Shown piece after piece: positions 17,696 to 26,689 of a DNA stretch of 64,000 nucleotides; the stretch's first letter is position 1; the number at the start of each line of letters is the position of its first letter. Origin of the DNA: DATCHW01 sp036508135 (lineage in GTDB: Bacteria; Bacteroidota; Ignavibacteria; Tepidaquicellales; Tepidaquicellaceae). The position numbers and the translations under genes were made by a program. The stretch is taken from contig DATCHW010000207.1 in NCBI GenBank assembly GCA_036508135.1, positions 62,001 through 126,000 of the forward strand. Reading direction: 5' to 3'. The notes below the pieces were generated by a model that saw nothing but the letters and a program-made list of their open reading frames with translations, did not search any database and was not told the origin of the DNA.

Positions 17696-18040
17696 TCAGG
17701 AATCGAGATCCACTTCCGTAACACGCATTTCTGTTCCTGATATTATTTCCGTATCAAACCCTTTGCATCCGTCGCACATACGGATACCTAATGTGTTTGT
17801 GGTTTCCAGTTTGCAGTTGTTGCAGAACAATATAAACGGAATTTTTTTGATTTCTATGTTTGCATTTGGAAAAGGGGACTCAAGTTTTATCACATCAAAG
17901 CAGAACTGCAATGAATCGGATACAACGCCCGATACCTCCCCCAATTCAACCCTGACGGTTTTTACCTCGCAAAGTTTATCTTCGGGTACATTATCCCTTA
18001 TTATTTCTAATATATTTCCGGCTATGGAAAGTTCGTGCAT
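17696..18040 (-). CDS. hypA: Hydrogenase/urease nickel incorporation protein HypA
   Basis: 114 aa, standard length. It begins with the invariant MHELS, where His2 with the amino terminus binds nickel. The zinc-binding loop has CNNC and CDGC (residues about 75-97). It delivers Ni to [NiFe] hydrogenase large subunits together with HypB. No hypB, hypC-F or hydrogenase gene lies in this window, so it is either solitary or split from its cluster. It is the distal gene of a minus-strand run behind DinB and YciO genes (28-bp gap), which probably share a transcript. Confidence 0.94.
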   Translation of the reverse strand: MHELSIAGNILEIIRDNVPEDKLCEVKTVRVELGEVSGVVSDSLQFCFDVIKLESPFPNANIEIKKIPFILFCNNCKLETTNTLGIRMCDGCKGFDTEIISGTEMRVTEVDLDS

Positions 18041-18068
18041 AAAATATTACCCTGTTAGTATAACATAT

Positions 18069-18569
18069 TTATTTCATCGGCTCCATTCCCATTTGCGACC
18101 ACTCTTCTCTGGATGGACCGTAAACTCCGGGAACAGGGAGCTTTGCCTGACGCATTAATATAGTCAACTGCCCGCGGTGATGTATCTGGTGATATACAAG
18201 AGACCTGAGGAGGTAACCAATTTTCCACGTTTCACCGTAAAGGTCGAGCTCTTCGTCAAGCGTAGCGTCTGTCCATTTTAATTCGATTTCTTTTACCATC
18301 GAAGCCGAAACATTTTTATAAGTATTCTCAATTTCTTTTGCAGAAACCGGTTCCGGGGAATTTTCTTCAGGACACTCAACTTCCAACCCTGATTTATTCA
18401 TCATCTCACCAACGGTGATAACAATATGCCACGCAAGGAAACCGATTGTACGTCCCCCCTGGTGTGACATATATTTTAAAGAATCATCCGACAGGTTTGC
18501 AAGAACTTTAATGGTTGATTCACTCTCGCTTTTCCAGTCCCTGATAAAATCCGAAATTGTTTTATACAT
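18069..18569 (-). CDS. DinB-family four-helix metal-binding protein
   Basis: 166 aa, four-helix DinB/YfiT fold by pattern. The putative metal ligands are the His of LAWHIVI in helix 2 and the pair in YHQIHHRGQL in helix 4, the hallmark HxxxH of the family. Members often act as thiol-dependent transferases or stress proteins, and the exact reaction here is unknown. Cytosolic. It sits between yciO and hypA in the same direction with short gaps. Confidence 0.85.
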   Translation of the reverse strand: MYKTISDFIRDWKSESESTIKVLANLSDDSLKYMSHQGGRTIGFLAWHIVITVGEMMNKSGLEVECPEENSPEPVSAKEIENTYKNVSASMVKEIELKWTDATLDEELDLYGETWKIGYLLRSLVYHQIHHRGQLTILMRQAKLPVPGVYGPSREEWSQMGMEPMK

Positions 18570-18588
18570 AATTTTATTTTTAAATTTT

Positions 18589-19209
18589 CTATAAAAATTC
18601 TTCTATATTTCCCAGTCCCTGCCTTACAACAGTGAAGCTTCCGTCAGAACAGTCAACTATCGTCGAGGGTTTGTTATTGCCGTATCCACCGTCAACTACA
18701 ATATCTACCAGATCTTCGTATCTGTTATGAATTGCATCCGGGTCTGTTGTGTAATCAAGGATTTCATCATCATCGTGAACAGAAGTTGTAAGTATTGGAT
18801 TGCCGAAGTGTTTTACAATACTCCTGCAGATTAAATTATCCGGTATTCTGATACCGACAGTTTTTTTCTTTGATTTGAATATTTTAGGAACGTTACTGTT
18901 CGCATCAAGAATAAAAGTAAAAGGTCCCGGAAGGGCTTTTTTCATTACACGAAACACGGAGGAATCTATCGGTTTTGTGAAATCCGAAAGATGACTGAAA
19001 TCATAACAAATAAAAGAAAAATTTGCTTTTTCCGGCTTTACACCTTTGATGCGGGCAATTCTTTCAACGGCTTTTGGTTTATTTATATCACAGCCGATAC
19101 CATAAACCGTATCGGTAGGATATATTATTACACCTCCGTCCCTCAAACATTCAAGGACGCGCTTGAAATTTCTTTCCCCGGGATTATCTGGTTCTATTCT
19201 TAATATCAT
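18589..19209 (-). CDS. yciO: YrdC/Sua5-domain protein, YciO type
   Basis: 206 aa single YrdC-like domain. The sequence GGVIIYPTDTVYGIGCDI carries the fold's conserved KxxxYPTxT-like start. Later blocks RIARIKG, PGPFTFIL, VGIRIPDN and PSTIVDCSD follow. The overall pattern, especially the central LSDFTKPIDSSVFRVMK region and the terminal VVRQGLGNIEEFL, is closer to E. coli YciO than to TsaC, so threonylcarbamoyl-AMP synthesis for tRNA t6A is possible but not assured. First gene of a three-gene minus-strand run. Confidence 0.9.
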   Translation of the reverse strand: MILRIEPDNPGERNFKRVLECLRDGGVIIYPTDTVYGIGCDINKPKAVERIARIKGVKPEKANFSFICYDFSHLSDFTKPIDSSVFRVMKKALPGPFTFILDANSNVPKIFKSKKKTVGIRIPDNLICRSIVKHFGNPILTTSVHDDDEILDYTTDPDAIHNRYEDLVDIVVDGGYGNNKPSTIVDCSDGSFTVVRQGLGNIEEFL

Positions 19210-19342
19210 AAAAAATTACACTTTTCAAAACGAATTGCTGACAGAAAAAATTCCTTCTGCCGGATTGTAAAATTACAAAAATCCCTCTATACTTGAAACT
19301 TATTTTAAGAAGAGAAGTTTAAGTACTGTAAACCTGACCACA

Positions 19343-20047
19343 ATGAAAACAAAAACATATTTATTTAGTTTACTCATTATTTTTACTGTCGTTTATTCTT
19401 CCTGTACTCACTTTAATGAACTATACAAATATAATCTCTCTTCCAAAGCCGTTCTCTTTAAAAATTATATAAATCCACAGATGTCGGGAGTAAATATTTG
19501 TTTGAACACGGAGGTTTTAAACGATAAAATTCCATTTGGAATTATACTTGCAGATATAGGTGCGGGATATCTTGAAGAAAAAGTCAAAGAAAAACTTGAA
19601 AAAGTTATACAACCGGACAGCATTGTTAACATTATTTCGAGCGGAATGAAAGACGGGTTGATGACCTATTACGATATTTCGCCCGTTGACTCACTAAGCG
19701 AAAATCCTGAGTTTATCTTAGAGACCAGATTGAATAAATTTACGCTTCGCTCCAGTACGGCAGGAGTATATGCGCACATAGATACAAAAGTGATGATAAT
19801 TAACCGTCCGACCGGTGCAACGGTCTGGGAAAACGATGAATCTTCTTCTATTCCAATCTATGATGTTATGTTGTTTTATCCTACACCACCTTTAATCCGC
19901 TCGACAGGAAGTGTTGTGAATGCAGTCAGACTTTTGAATATGACGGAAGAAGAAATGAAAGTTGCAATTGATGCGGCGGTAAAAGTTGTCAGTAAAGACC
20001 AAACCGAACGGCTAAGAATAGATATATCCGAAGCAGCGCAAAAGTAA
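19343..20047 (+). CDS. Putative lipoprotein of unknown function
   Basis: 234 aa with a convincing lipoprotein signal: a hydrophobic stretch, then VYSSC with Cys at about residue 21. The mature part is mixed alpha/beta. The segment ISPVDSLSENPEFILETRLNKF and a following beta-rich region (AHIDTKVMIINRPTGATVWE) resemble the lipoproteins that build complexes at the outer membrane, but I cannot name the family. It lies divergent from yciO and convergent with mnmG. Its 3' end runs into a polypurine repeat tract. Confidence 0.72.
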   Translation: MKTKTYLFSLLIIFTVVYSSCTHFNELYKYNLSSKAVLFKNYINPQMSGVNICLNTEVLNDKIPFGIILADIGAGYLEEKVKEKLEKVIQPDSIVNIISSGMKDGLMTYYDISPVDSLSENPEFILETRLNKFTLRSSTAGVYAHIDTKVMIINRPTGATVWENDESSSIPIYDVMLFYPTPPLIRSTGSVVNAVRLLNMTEEEMKVAIDAAVKVVSKDQTERLRIDISEAAQK

Positions 20048-20312
20048 AAAGAAAGTAAGTGAGAAAGTGAAAAGGTGATTAAGAAAGAAAGTAAGTAAGA
20101 TGATGAGTAAGTGAGTAAGAAAGAAAGTAAGTAAGATGGTGAGTAAGAAAGAAAGTGAGAAAGAAAGTAAGTAAAACCAATAATCGACATCCCATTTCAT
20201 TACTTTATACTTGCTGCTTACTCACTCACTCACTCACTCACTTACCCACTTACTCACTTTTTCACCTATTCACTTTCTTACTTACTCACTTATTTACTAT
20301 TTATTTACCACT
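20048..20312. repeat. Strand-switching tetranucleotide tract (polypurine arm then polypyrimidine arm)
   Basis: From about 20041 to 20174 the plus strand is made of GAAA/GTAA/GTGA units. After a mixed spacer (20175-20215) it switches to TTAC/TCAC units up to about 20312. The two arms are complementary in a 4-bp register, so the tract can fold into a hairpin of about 100 bp per arm. It fills the gap between the convergent lipoprotein and mnmG genes. Confidence 0.85.
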
Positions 20313-20320
20313 TTATTTTT

Positions 20321-22216
20321 CTATCCTCTCATATATATAAGGATTGCTGAAATATCTGATGACCTTACACCTGCTATGCGCAATGCCTGACCGATGGATT
20401 TCGGTTTAATTTTTTTCAGTTTACCGAGTGCTTCTGTGGAAAGGGATTTTATGCTTTCATACTTAAAATCTTCCGGAATTTTTATGTTTTCATTTCTCTC
20501 GAATGACTCTATCTGTTCGTTCTGGCGCGTTATATAGCCCGCATATTTTATGTCTATTTCAATCTGATTCTGAACTTCGGGAACTTCGGAAATTTGTTTT
20601 ATTAATTCGTTATCATTCACATTAAGGCATCCGATAATTTCACTGATTGTTATATCTGTTCTTTTCAGAATGTTTGATAAAAATTCATTTTGATTTATTG
20701 GTGAAGAATTCTTTGATAATAAAAATCCATTCACAACCTTCGGGCTGATTGTGTTTGAAGAAAAATATTTTATGCCTTCTTTTATTAATTCGTTTCTATG
20801 CCTCAGGTTATCTATAAGTTTCTTACTTATCAATCCGATATTATGACCTTTTTCCATCAGCCGTATATCTGCATTATCCTGGCGAAGTACAAGCCTGTAT
20901 TCGGCGCAGGAGGTGAACATACGGTAAGGCTCTTCGGGGCATTTGTTAATAAGGTCGTCGATCAGAACTCCTATATATGCCTCGCTTCTTTTTAAAATCA
21001 GCGGCTCGCATTTTTTTAACTTAAGTGAGGCGTTTATACCCGCAACGAGACCCTGCGCCGCTGCTTCTTCATAGCCCGAGGTGCCGTTTATCTGTCCCGC
21101 AAAATAAAGACTTGAAACAATTTTTGTCTCAAGAGTTAAATAAATCTGATGAGTCGGAAAAAAATCATATTCAACGGCATAACCCTGTTTAATAATTTTT
21201 ACATTCTCAAGCCCCGGAACAGTGAGGGCGGCTTTCTGCTGAACTTCCAGCGGAAGGCTGGTTGAGAAGCCGTTCATATAAACTGTTTTGCCGTTCAGGG
21301 TTTCCGGTTCGAGAAAAATCTGATGACGGGGTCTGTCGGAAAAACGGGAAATCTTATCTTCTATCGAAGGGCAGTACCTCGGACCCACGCCTTTGATTCG
21401 TCCTGAAAACATCGGAGATTCTCCGAATCCTGTCCTTAGAATTTCGTGAGTTTTTTCGTTAGTATGTGTTAAGTAACAGTTAACCTGCTTCTGATACGGA
21501 AAGCCGTTTTTTGTTCTGAAAGAAAAAGGAGCCGGGGGATTATCTCCGTGCTGAATTTCTGTTTTTGAAAAATCAATGGTATCGGTATCCAGACGCGGAG
21601 GAGTTCCCGTTTTCAGCCTGCCTGTTTCAAATCCAAAATTCATCAGACACTCCGATAAACCGGTCGCAGACTGCTCGCCGATTCTTCCGCCGTGAGTTTG
21701 ATTTATTCCCGTATGCATTACGGCATTAAGAAATGTGCCGGAAGTGATAATTACAGATTTACATTTAATATCATATCCGAGTGCAGTTTTTATACCCGTA
21801 ACCTCAAGCCCGAAATCATCCTCTCCTTCTTTGACGGTTACTTCTTTCACCATATCCTGTATCAGGTCGATATTCTCTTCACCGGTTATCAGTTCTCTTG
21901 CGGCGTGAGAATATAAATCTTTATCCGACTGGCAGCGAGGCGACCAGACTGCCGGACCCTTGGATTTATTAAGCATCTTGAATTGAATTCCCGTTTTATC
22001 GGCGAGCTCACCCATTACACCTCCGAGAGCATCTACTTCCCGGACAAGGTGACCTTTGGCAGTACCGCCGATTGCTGGATTACAGCTCATTCTTCCAATT
22101 GCATTTGTGTCCATCGTAATCATACCGACCGACATACCCATTCTTGAAGCAGACACAGCCGCCTCGATGCCGGCGTGCCCCGCACCCACCACTATTATGT
22201 CATATTTTTTTTTCAA
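20321..22216 (-). CDS. mnmG: tRNA uridine-5-carboxymethylaminomethyl modification enzyme MnmG (GidA)
   Basis: 631 aa, full length. The N-terminal FAD site is VVGAGHAGIEAAVSASRMG. The GidA blocks MSCNPAIGGTAKGHLVREVD, TGTPPRLD, GPRYCPSIEDKI and NGTSGYEEAAAQGLVAGINA are all present, and the C-terminal helical MnmE-binding domain ends LRIAGVRSSDISAILIY. With MnmE it installs cmnm5U34 in tRNAs reading NNA/NNG. Its promoter side abuts the palindromic element at 22352-22487. mnmG is often near the origin, which agrees with dnaA being about 8 kb away. Confidence 0.97.
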   Translation of the reverse strand: MKKKYDIIVVGAGHAGIEAAVSASRMGMSVGMITMDTNAIGRMSCNPAIGGTAKGHLVREVDALGGVMGELADKTGIQFKMLNKSKGPAVWSPRCQSDKDLYSHAARELITGEENIDLIQDMVKEVTVKEGEDDFGLEVTGIKTALGYDIKCKSVIITSGTFLNAVMHTGINQTHGGRIGEQSATGLSECLMNFGFETGRLKTGTPPRLDTDTIDFSKTEIQHGDNPPAPFSFRTKNGFPYQKQVNCYLTHTNEKTHEILRTGFGESPMFSGRIKGVGPRYCPSIEDKISRFSDRPRHQIFLEPETLNGKTVYMNGFSTSLPLEVQQKAALTVPGLENVKIIKQGYAVEYDFFPTHQIYLTLETKIVSSLYFAGQINGTSGYEEAAAQGLVAGINASLKLKKCEPLILKRSEAYIGVLIDDLINKCPEEPYRMFTSCAEYRLVLRQDNADIRLMEKGHNIGLISKKLIDNLRHRNELIKEGIKYFSSNTISPKVVNGFLLSKNSSPINQNEFLSNILKRTDITISEIIGCLNVNDNELIKQISEVPEVQNQIEIDIKYAGYITRQNEQIESFERNENIKIPEDFKYESIKSLSTEALGKLKKIKPKSIGQALRIAGVRSSDISAILIYMRG

Positions 22217-22351
22217 CGTGTAAAATTAAAGATAAACAACATTAAATGTAATTTAATAAACAATCATCGGAATTCAATATAGTTAAAAAAAATCCCCTTT
22301 ACTTTCGCAAAGAGGATTTTAAAAATGTTTTTCCTTTTGGGGTCACACTTA

Positions 22352-22487
22352 TTTTTGCGCCGTTGTTGGTGTTTAGTTCAAACGCAGTTTGAACGTCTCC
22401 AACAACTATTATACAAACTGTTGGTGACGCTTCGCTTAAATCCTCCAAAAAGAGTGGAGGACTGTGAGCACCAACAGCGGCAAAAAA
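22352..22487. repeat. GTTGGTG nested-hairpin repeat
   Basis: The outer arms are TTTTTGCGCCGTTGTTGGTG (22352-22371) and CACCAACAGCGGCAAAAA (22469-22486). Inside are hairpins GTTCAAAC-gca-GTTTGAAC and TCCTCCA-aaaagag-TGGAGGA, and a second TGTTGGTG. Related GTTGGTG/CACCAAC palindromes occur at 54472-54507. No coding potential. Confidence 0.75.
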
Positions 22488-22497
22488 ATGACTATCG

Positions 22498-24984
22498 TCA
22501 TTTAATCATAAGCATTCGCTTTACAGCATTGAAATCTCCGGTAACAATTTTATAGAAATATATTCCGCTTGATAAACCGCTTGCCTCAAAAACAGCCTTA
22601 TATCTTCCCGGCTGTATTACTTCGTCGGTAAGCACCTGAACCTCTCTTCCGAGAGCGTCATATACCGTGATTTTTACATTTCCGGCTTTTACTATATCAA
22701 AATCAATTGTTGTCGAAGGATTAAAAGGATTCGGATAATTCTGGTATAATTTATATTCTTTAGGAATTTCGGAACTTATATTTGATATACCTGTAATGTT
22801 CATCCACCTGCAGCTCTCCACAGTCGGAGCAGAAATAGACCAGACTATAGCAGAATCGGCACCCGTGCTGTCGAGACTTGTATAAGAGCCCGCACCTGCG
22901 CCCGTAAATCCTCTATACCTGTACGTCTGTCCGCCGGATATAACGGTTCTGGAAAGCACGCCAAACGTGAACGATGCCGCCGAATCATAATAAATATTCC
23001 CCCCGAATGTGTTACCAACGGAAGAAATAATAAGCAGTTTATATTGCACCTTGTAATTAGCGGTGAGTGTCAATGGGTTGTTAACTGTAAACGTGTGAGT
23101 TGTGTCACCACTATCACTCCAGTTTGTATAAACATATTGATTATTTCCTACTACCGCAGGGCTTATAGCTTGAACCGTCACTGACTGCCCTAATGTCACA
23201 GTTATATTTTGCCTTGATGTATATTGAACGCCATTTACTTTAAAGGCACAAAGCCCTTCGCGGTTTGTTCCGACCGATACATTGGCGGCATTAACGTAAA
23301 CATCGACAATCCTTTTATGAACAGGAATTCCGTTAGGTCCTTTTCCAGTAATTATAATTCCATATAAACCGGGAGTAACCGTTCCGACAGTTTTAACTCT
23401 TAAGTTAACAGAATCCGGGAATGTTGATATAGAATCTCTTCCGTTTGCGAAAGAAAAATTAAACGAACCGCTTGCAGGAAGCGTGTCAACTTCAGCAGTA
23501 AATTTTACAGCATCTGTGTAGAGTTTAACACCGGGAACACTCACACGTACGAAAATACTATCGTTATTAAGCATAAAATTTCCCGTCGGATTGACCCTCA
23601 TTGCATAATCAGGAAAATATGCGGTATAGCTTCCGAACTGACCATTACGGAAATCAGACCAAACCATCAATGAAGTTTTGCCGTACGAAGTTATCGCGTC
23701 ATAATCCCCCTGATATCTCGGAGTTCCCCCTCCGCCGCAGGTTGAGCAGTCAATTTTGAAAGATGCTGTTGTAATTCTTTGATTAGCCACGAAAGTATTT
23801 CCCCCGTCGTCAGAATATGATGCATATACATCGGCACTATCGCTCGTGGAGCAAAGCCTTGTATCAAACCATTTTACATAAAGTCTGCCGGTTCTCTTAT
23901 CACACCAGGTTGATGGATGCCACTGATGGTTAGCTGTGGGATTTACATCATCATTTATCTGGACAGCCGATGACCAGCTAACACCTTTGTTTGTGGAATA
24001 CCGGCAAAATATATCGGGCTTGTTCCCGTTTCCGGCGGGAGTATTCGTTGCATAAACCAAATAAAGTCTTCCCCTTAGGGTGCCGTAACTATTATCAGCC
24101 GTGATAAAAGGATAGGGTCTTGTTCTCATATTCTGTACAGAGTGTCTCAATGGACTTCCGGTAGTGGTACCTACGTATCCTGCAAAAGCCTGCTGAGAAC
24201 TCAGAGTGAAAGATGCACCTCCGTTTGTAGAAACATAGAAGGAATAAGTGGGAGAAAAAGTACCTCCTGAATTTGTAACAACATACACACATCCTCCGGG
24301 TACATCCGTTCCGACGGTTTGTGGCCCTACACAAACCATCATACCTGGCAGGGATTGCGTGCTGAATGTCACTGAAATAGCAAATGATGTTCCGAGATTA
24401 GTGCTTCTAATAAAGTTACCCGGAGTGATTGTTCCATAGACATAATTTGCATACGGACCTCCTGTCTGGTCTGCAGCGATCCAGTTTTTATCATTTCCGG
24501 TATTGCCGCTCACAGAGGGAAGCCATGTTTGTCCGTTATTTGTTGATTTGACAATTTTTGTTCCAAAAACTGAACTGCCATCACCATACATATTATCATA
24601 GTAAATGTTACCAAGACTATCATAAGCAGTTACCGGGTCTCCCATCATCGTAAATCCAAAGACCGGATTGTTAGTACGCCAATCAACACCATTCAGCGTG
24701 TAATGTGTTGCGTTTGTATTAAACGCAGTGAAATACCACAAGGGATTTTGCGGATTAACCGACATATGCGGTTCGGCAAAATCGACTCCCAGAAAGAAAT
24801 TCTCGAACCCGGCAGAATTTGTTACAATCATGAAAGCTGGCTTCGGAGTCATAACCTGCGACTGCAATAACAGATTGTATGGAATGCGGTCTTTGTTGGC
24901 ATCGTCACCGTATTGGCTAAAACCTTTACCCATAAAAACACCGAACATTAACAAAACCAAAAAAGTAAAATTGATTAATTTCAT
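22498..24984 (-). CDS. Large secreted sialidase/BNR-like protein with type IX sorting domain
   Basis: 828 aa. A signal peptide (to about FMGKGFSQ) precedes a six-bladed propeller-like region (about 40-450) with repeated SxNxGxxW/F motifs (KSTNNGQTWLPS, VSTNGGASFTLS, SDDGGNTF). Ig-like beta domains follow, and the Por sorting domain takes the last 80 residues (NYPNPFNPSTTIDFDI, VYDALGREVQVL, GIYFYKI, KRMLMIK). This sorting domain is uninterrupted, unlike the three others in the window. A glycan-active or adhesive surface role is plausible; catalytic sialidase residues were not verified. Confidence 0.88.
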   Translation of the reverse strand: MKLINFTFLVLLMFGVFMGKGFSQYGDDANKDRIPYNLLLQSQVMTPKPAFMIVTNSAGFENFFLGVDFAEPHMSVNPQNPLWYFTAFNTNATHYTLNGVDWRTNNPVFGFTMMGDPVTAYDSLGNIYYDNMYGDGSSVFGTKIVKSTNNGQTWLPSVSGNTGNDKNWIAADQTGGPYANYVYGTITPGNFIRSTNLGTSFAISVTFSTQSLPGMMVCVGPQTVGTDVPGGCVYVVTNSGGTFSPTYSFYVSTNGGASFTLSSQQAFAGYVGTTTGSPLRHSVQNMRTRPYPFITADNSYGTLRGRLYLVYATNTPAGNGNKPDIFCRYSTNKGVSWSSAVQINDDVNPTANHQWHPSTWCDKRTGRLYVKWFDTRLCSTSDSADVYASYSDDGGNTFVANQRITTASFKIDCSTCGGGGTPRYQGDYDAITSYGKTSLMVWSDFRNGQFGSYTAYFPDYAMRVNPTGNFMLNNDSIFVRVSVPGVKLYTDAVKFTAEVDTLPASGSFNFSFANGRDSISTFPDSVNLRVKTVGTVTPGLYGIIITGKGPNGIPVHKRIVDVYVNAANVSVGTNREGLCAFKVNGVQYTSRQNITVTLGQSVTVQAISPAVVGNNQYVYTNWSDSGDTTHTFTVNNPLTLTANYKVQYKLLIISSVGNTFGGNIYYDSAASFTFGVLSRTVISGGQTYRYRGFTGAGAGSYTSLDSTGADSAIVWSISAPTVESCRWMNITGISNISSEIPKEYKLYQNYPNPFNPSTTIDFDIVKAGNVKITVYDALGREVQVLTDEVIQPGRYKAVFEASGLSSGIYFYKIVTGDFNAVKRMLMIK

Positions 24985-25192
24985 AAATGTTGAAATTAAA
25001 TTAATAAATATTAATAGTAATATAGAAAAAAAACAAATAATATAAAGCGAAATATATATATTTAAACAATTCCTGTTTCAATCATAACACCTTGTGCAAC
25101 ATCGAGCCGGCTCTTGTATAATAACATCAAATATTTACATTATTAATTGAAAAAATCAGCATTATATTTGTGTATAATAAAAATTAAACATT

Positions 25193-25522
25193 ATGGATAA
25201 TCAAAACATTACTACCGCATTTATACTTGACGGATATAAAACGGTAAAAAATCTCGGGATAGTCAGAGGCATTACGGTAAGGTCAAGAAATGTATTTGCC
25301 ACAATCGGTGCATCATTGCAGACAATAGTCGGCGGAAACATAACACTGTTTACTCAATTGTGTGAAAAGACAAGACAGGAGGCTTTTGATATTATGAAGC
25401 AGCACGCAGAAGAACTCGGTGCCAACGCAGTAATCGGTATGAGATACGATGCCAACGATGTAATGAGCGGAGTTACAGAAGTTCTTGCTTACGGTACGGC
25501 AGTGATAGTAGAGAAAGTGTAG
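25193..25522 (+). CDS. YbjQ-family (UPF0145) heavy-metal-binding-domain protein
   Basis: 109 aa, exactly the length of YbjQ-type proteins. The family pattern GIVRGITVRSRN...F, a central GG and LCEKTRQEAFDIMKQHAEELGANAVIGMRYD are clear. Members form pentameric rings of unknown function; the heavy-metal label comes from distant similarity. Cytosolic, no operon partner. A TATATTTG element at about 25166 could be a Bacteroidota -7 box for this gene, as inference. Confidence 0.93.
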   Translation: MDNQNITTAFILDGYKTVKNLGIVRGITVRSRNVFATIGASLQTIVGGNITLFTQLCEKTRQEAFDIMKQHAEELGANAVIGMRYDANDVMSGVTEVLAYGTAVIVEKV

Positions 25523-25564
25523 ATTTTCTCTCTATGCTCATCGGCTCACGGTTCTTTCTCGACA

Positions 25565-25598
25565 CTCATCGGATGACAAAGAACAGTCATCCGATGAG
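25565..25598. terminator. Perfect 13-bp hairpin between convergent genes
   Basis: CTCATCGGATGAC (25565-25577) pairs with GTCATCCGATGAG (25586-25598) across an 8-base loop. It sits between convergent ybjQ-like and DUF4349 genes, so it may terminate both. There is no T-run, so it could equally be one member of the CTCATC palindrome family also seen at 53614-53663. Confidence 0.6.
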
Positions 25599-25615
25599 TA
25601 ATGCATAAAAAAATT

Positions 25616-26533
25616 CTACGCTTTTGCGTGAGATTTTCTTCTTACGATTTTTAATATTATCCAGACCACCAAAGTAACAAATGCTATCAGCGGAAGCATA
25701 GCGATTATTATTGCAATCAGTCCGCTTAAAATTTCTGTTAAACCGTTTAACCCTTTTTTAATTCCCTGCCCGAGTTCATAAAAGAATCCTCCTCCCGATG
25801 TAGTCTGCAACATAGTTGGCTCAAAAATAGAGACCGCCAAAGTTGAGTATGATGCCTGAGTTGTGAGCAGTTTCATCTTTCCTTCGATGGATTCAATTTT
25901 CTGCCTGACGGCGGCAAGTTTTTCTTCAACCTCAACAATATCTACCAGACGTGCTGTTTTTTCAGACAGAAGTTTTAATAATCTCTGTTCAAGTTCCTTT
26001 TGTGTTTTTGCCCGCGATTCAAGGTCAATGTATTCTTCCGTAACGTCAGAGGAAGTAATGTTTTTAGTTGCAACTTTTCCTGCTGCGGAAATTTCGCTGA
26101 TGAGAGCGTCATATTTATCGACAGGGACTTTTATTACTATAGTGCCGGATTTTTTGCCGGAGGCGTTGACGGTTGAATTTGAATTTGCAATAAATCCGCT
26201 TTGATTTTTTGCAATTTCAGAAACTCTCTTTTCTGCTTCGTCGAAGTTCTCGACCTCGAGACTTAGTGTGCCGGATTTTACAACCATTCTTTTGCTTACA
26301 TCAATCTCCTTCTCATTTAATGTGGTCGTCAGCATATTCATTCCTGCATCTTTCTTGGAATCTTTCTTCAGGGTTTGTTCTCCAAACTCACTCTCTTCCA
26401 TTTTTCCTGTTTTACCGGATGTGTTTTCGGGTACAGGTGTGGAATTATTTTTATCCGAAGGTTTATCTTTATTACAGCCGGAAAAGAGAACGAGTATTAA
26501 AATTGCAGCGATAAAAAACTTAAAATTTTTCAT
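25616..26533 (-). CDS. DUF4349 lipoprotein/membrane protein
   Basis: 305 aa. A lipobox LFSGC (Cys about residue 20) is followed by a low-complexity linker. The DUF4349 core (about 80-230) includes VKSGTLSLEVENFDEA, GTIVIKVPVDKYDALI, a long coiled coil around VEVEEKLAAVRQKIESIEGK, and STLAVSIF. The C-terminus is amphipathic then strongly hydrophobic (ILSGLIAIIIAMLPLIAF), a membrane anchor. Function of the family is unknown; envelope stress or adhesion roles have been guessed. Monocistronic, convergent with the YbjQ gene. Confidence 0.88.
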   Translation of the reverse strand: MKNFKFFIAAILILVLFSGCNKDKPSDKNNSTPVPENTSGKTGKMEESEFGEQTLKKDSKKDAGMNMLTTTLNEKEIDVSKRMVVKSGTLSLEVENFDEAEKRVSEIAKNQSGFIANSNSTVNASGKKSGTIVIKVPVDKYDALISEISAAGKVATKNITSSDVTEEYIDLESRAKTQKELEQRLLKLLSEKTARLVDIVEVEEKLAAVRQKIESIEGKMKLLTTQASYSTLAVSIFEPTMLQTTSGGGFFYELGQGIKKGLNGLTEILSGLIAIIIAMLPLIAFVTLVVWIILKIVRRKSHAKA

Positions 26534-26655
26534 AATTAATTCTTAAAGGTTTTATTTTTATAACTAATTTAAAAAGGAATTGTTCCTTTTAAAAACAGTT
26601 CTTAGCTTATATTCCTATAAAAGCCGCCGGTGCAGAAACCTTTTTTAAAAAACCA

Positions 26656-26683
26656 CACCCCTCTCCTCAAAAGAAGAGGGGTG
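26656..26683 (-). terminator. Rho-independent terminator of glnA
   Basis: Read on the minus strand, CACCCCTCT and AGAGGGGTG form a 9-bp stem. The stem is followed by TGG and a run of six T at 26647-26652, 7 bp past the glnA stop codon. Confidence 0.8.
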
Positions 26684-26689
26684 ATTTGA

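Noticed and set aside
20041..20312. CRISPR array or phase-variable repeat in a gene
   Set aside because: The units are 4 bp and not separated by unique spacers, and the tract lies outside both flanking genes.
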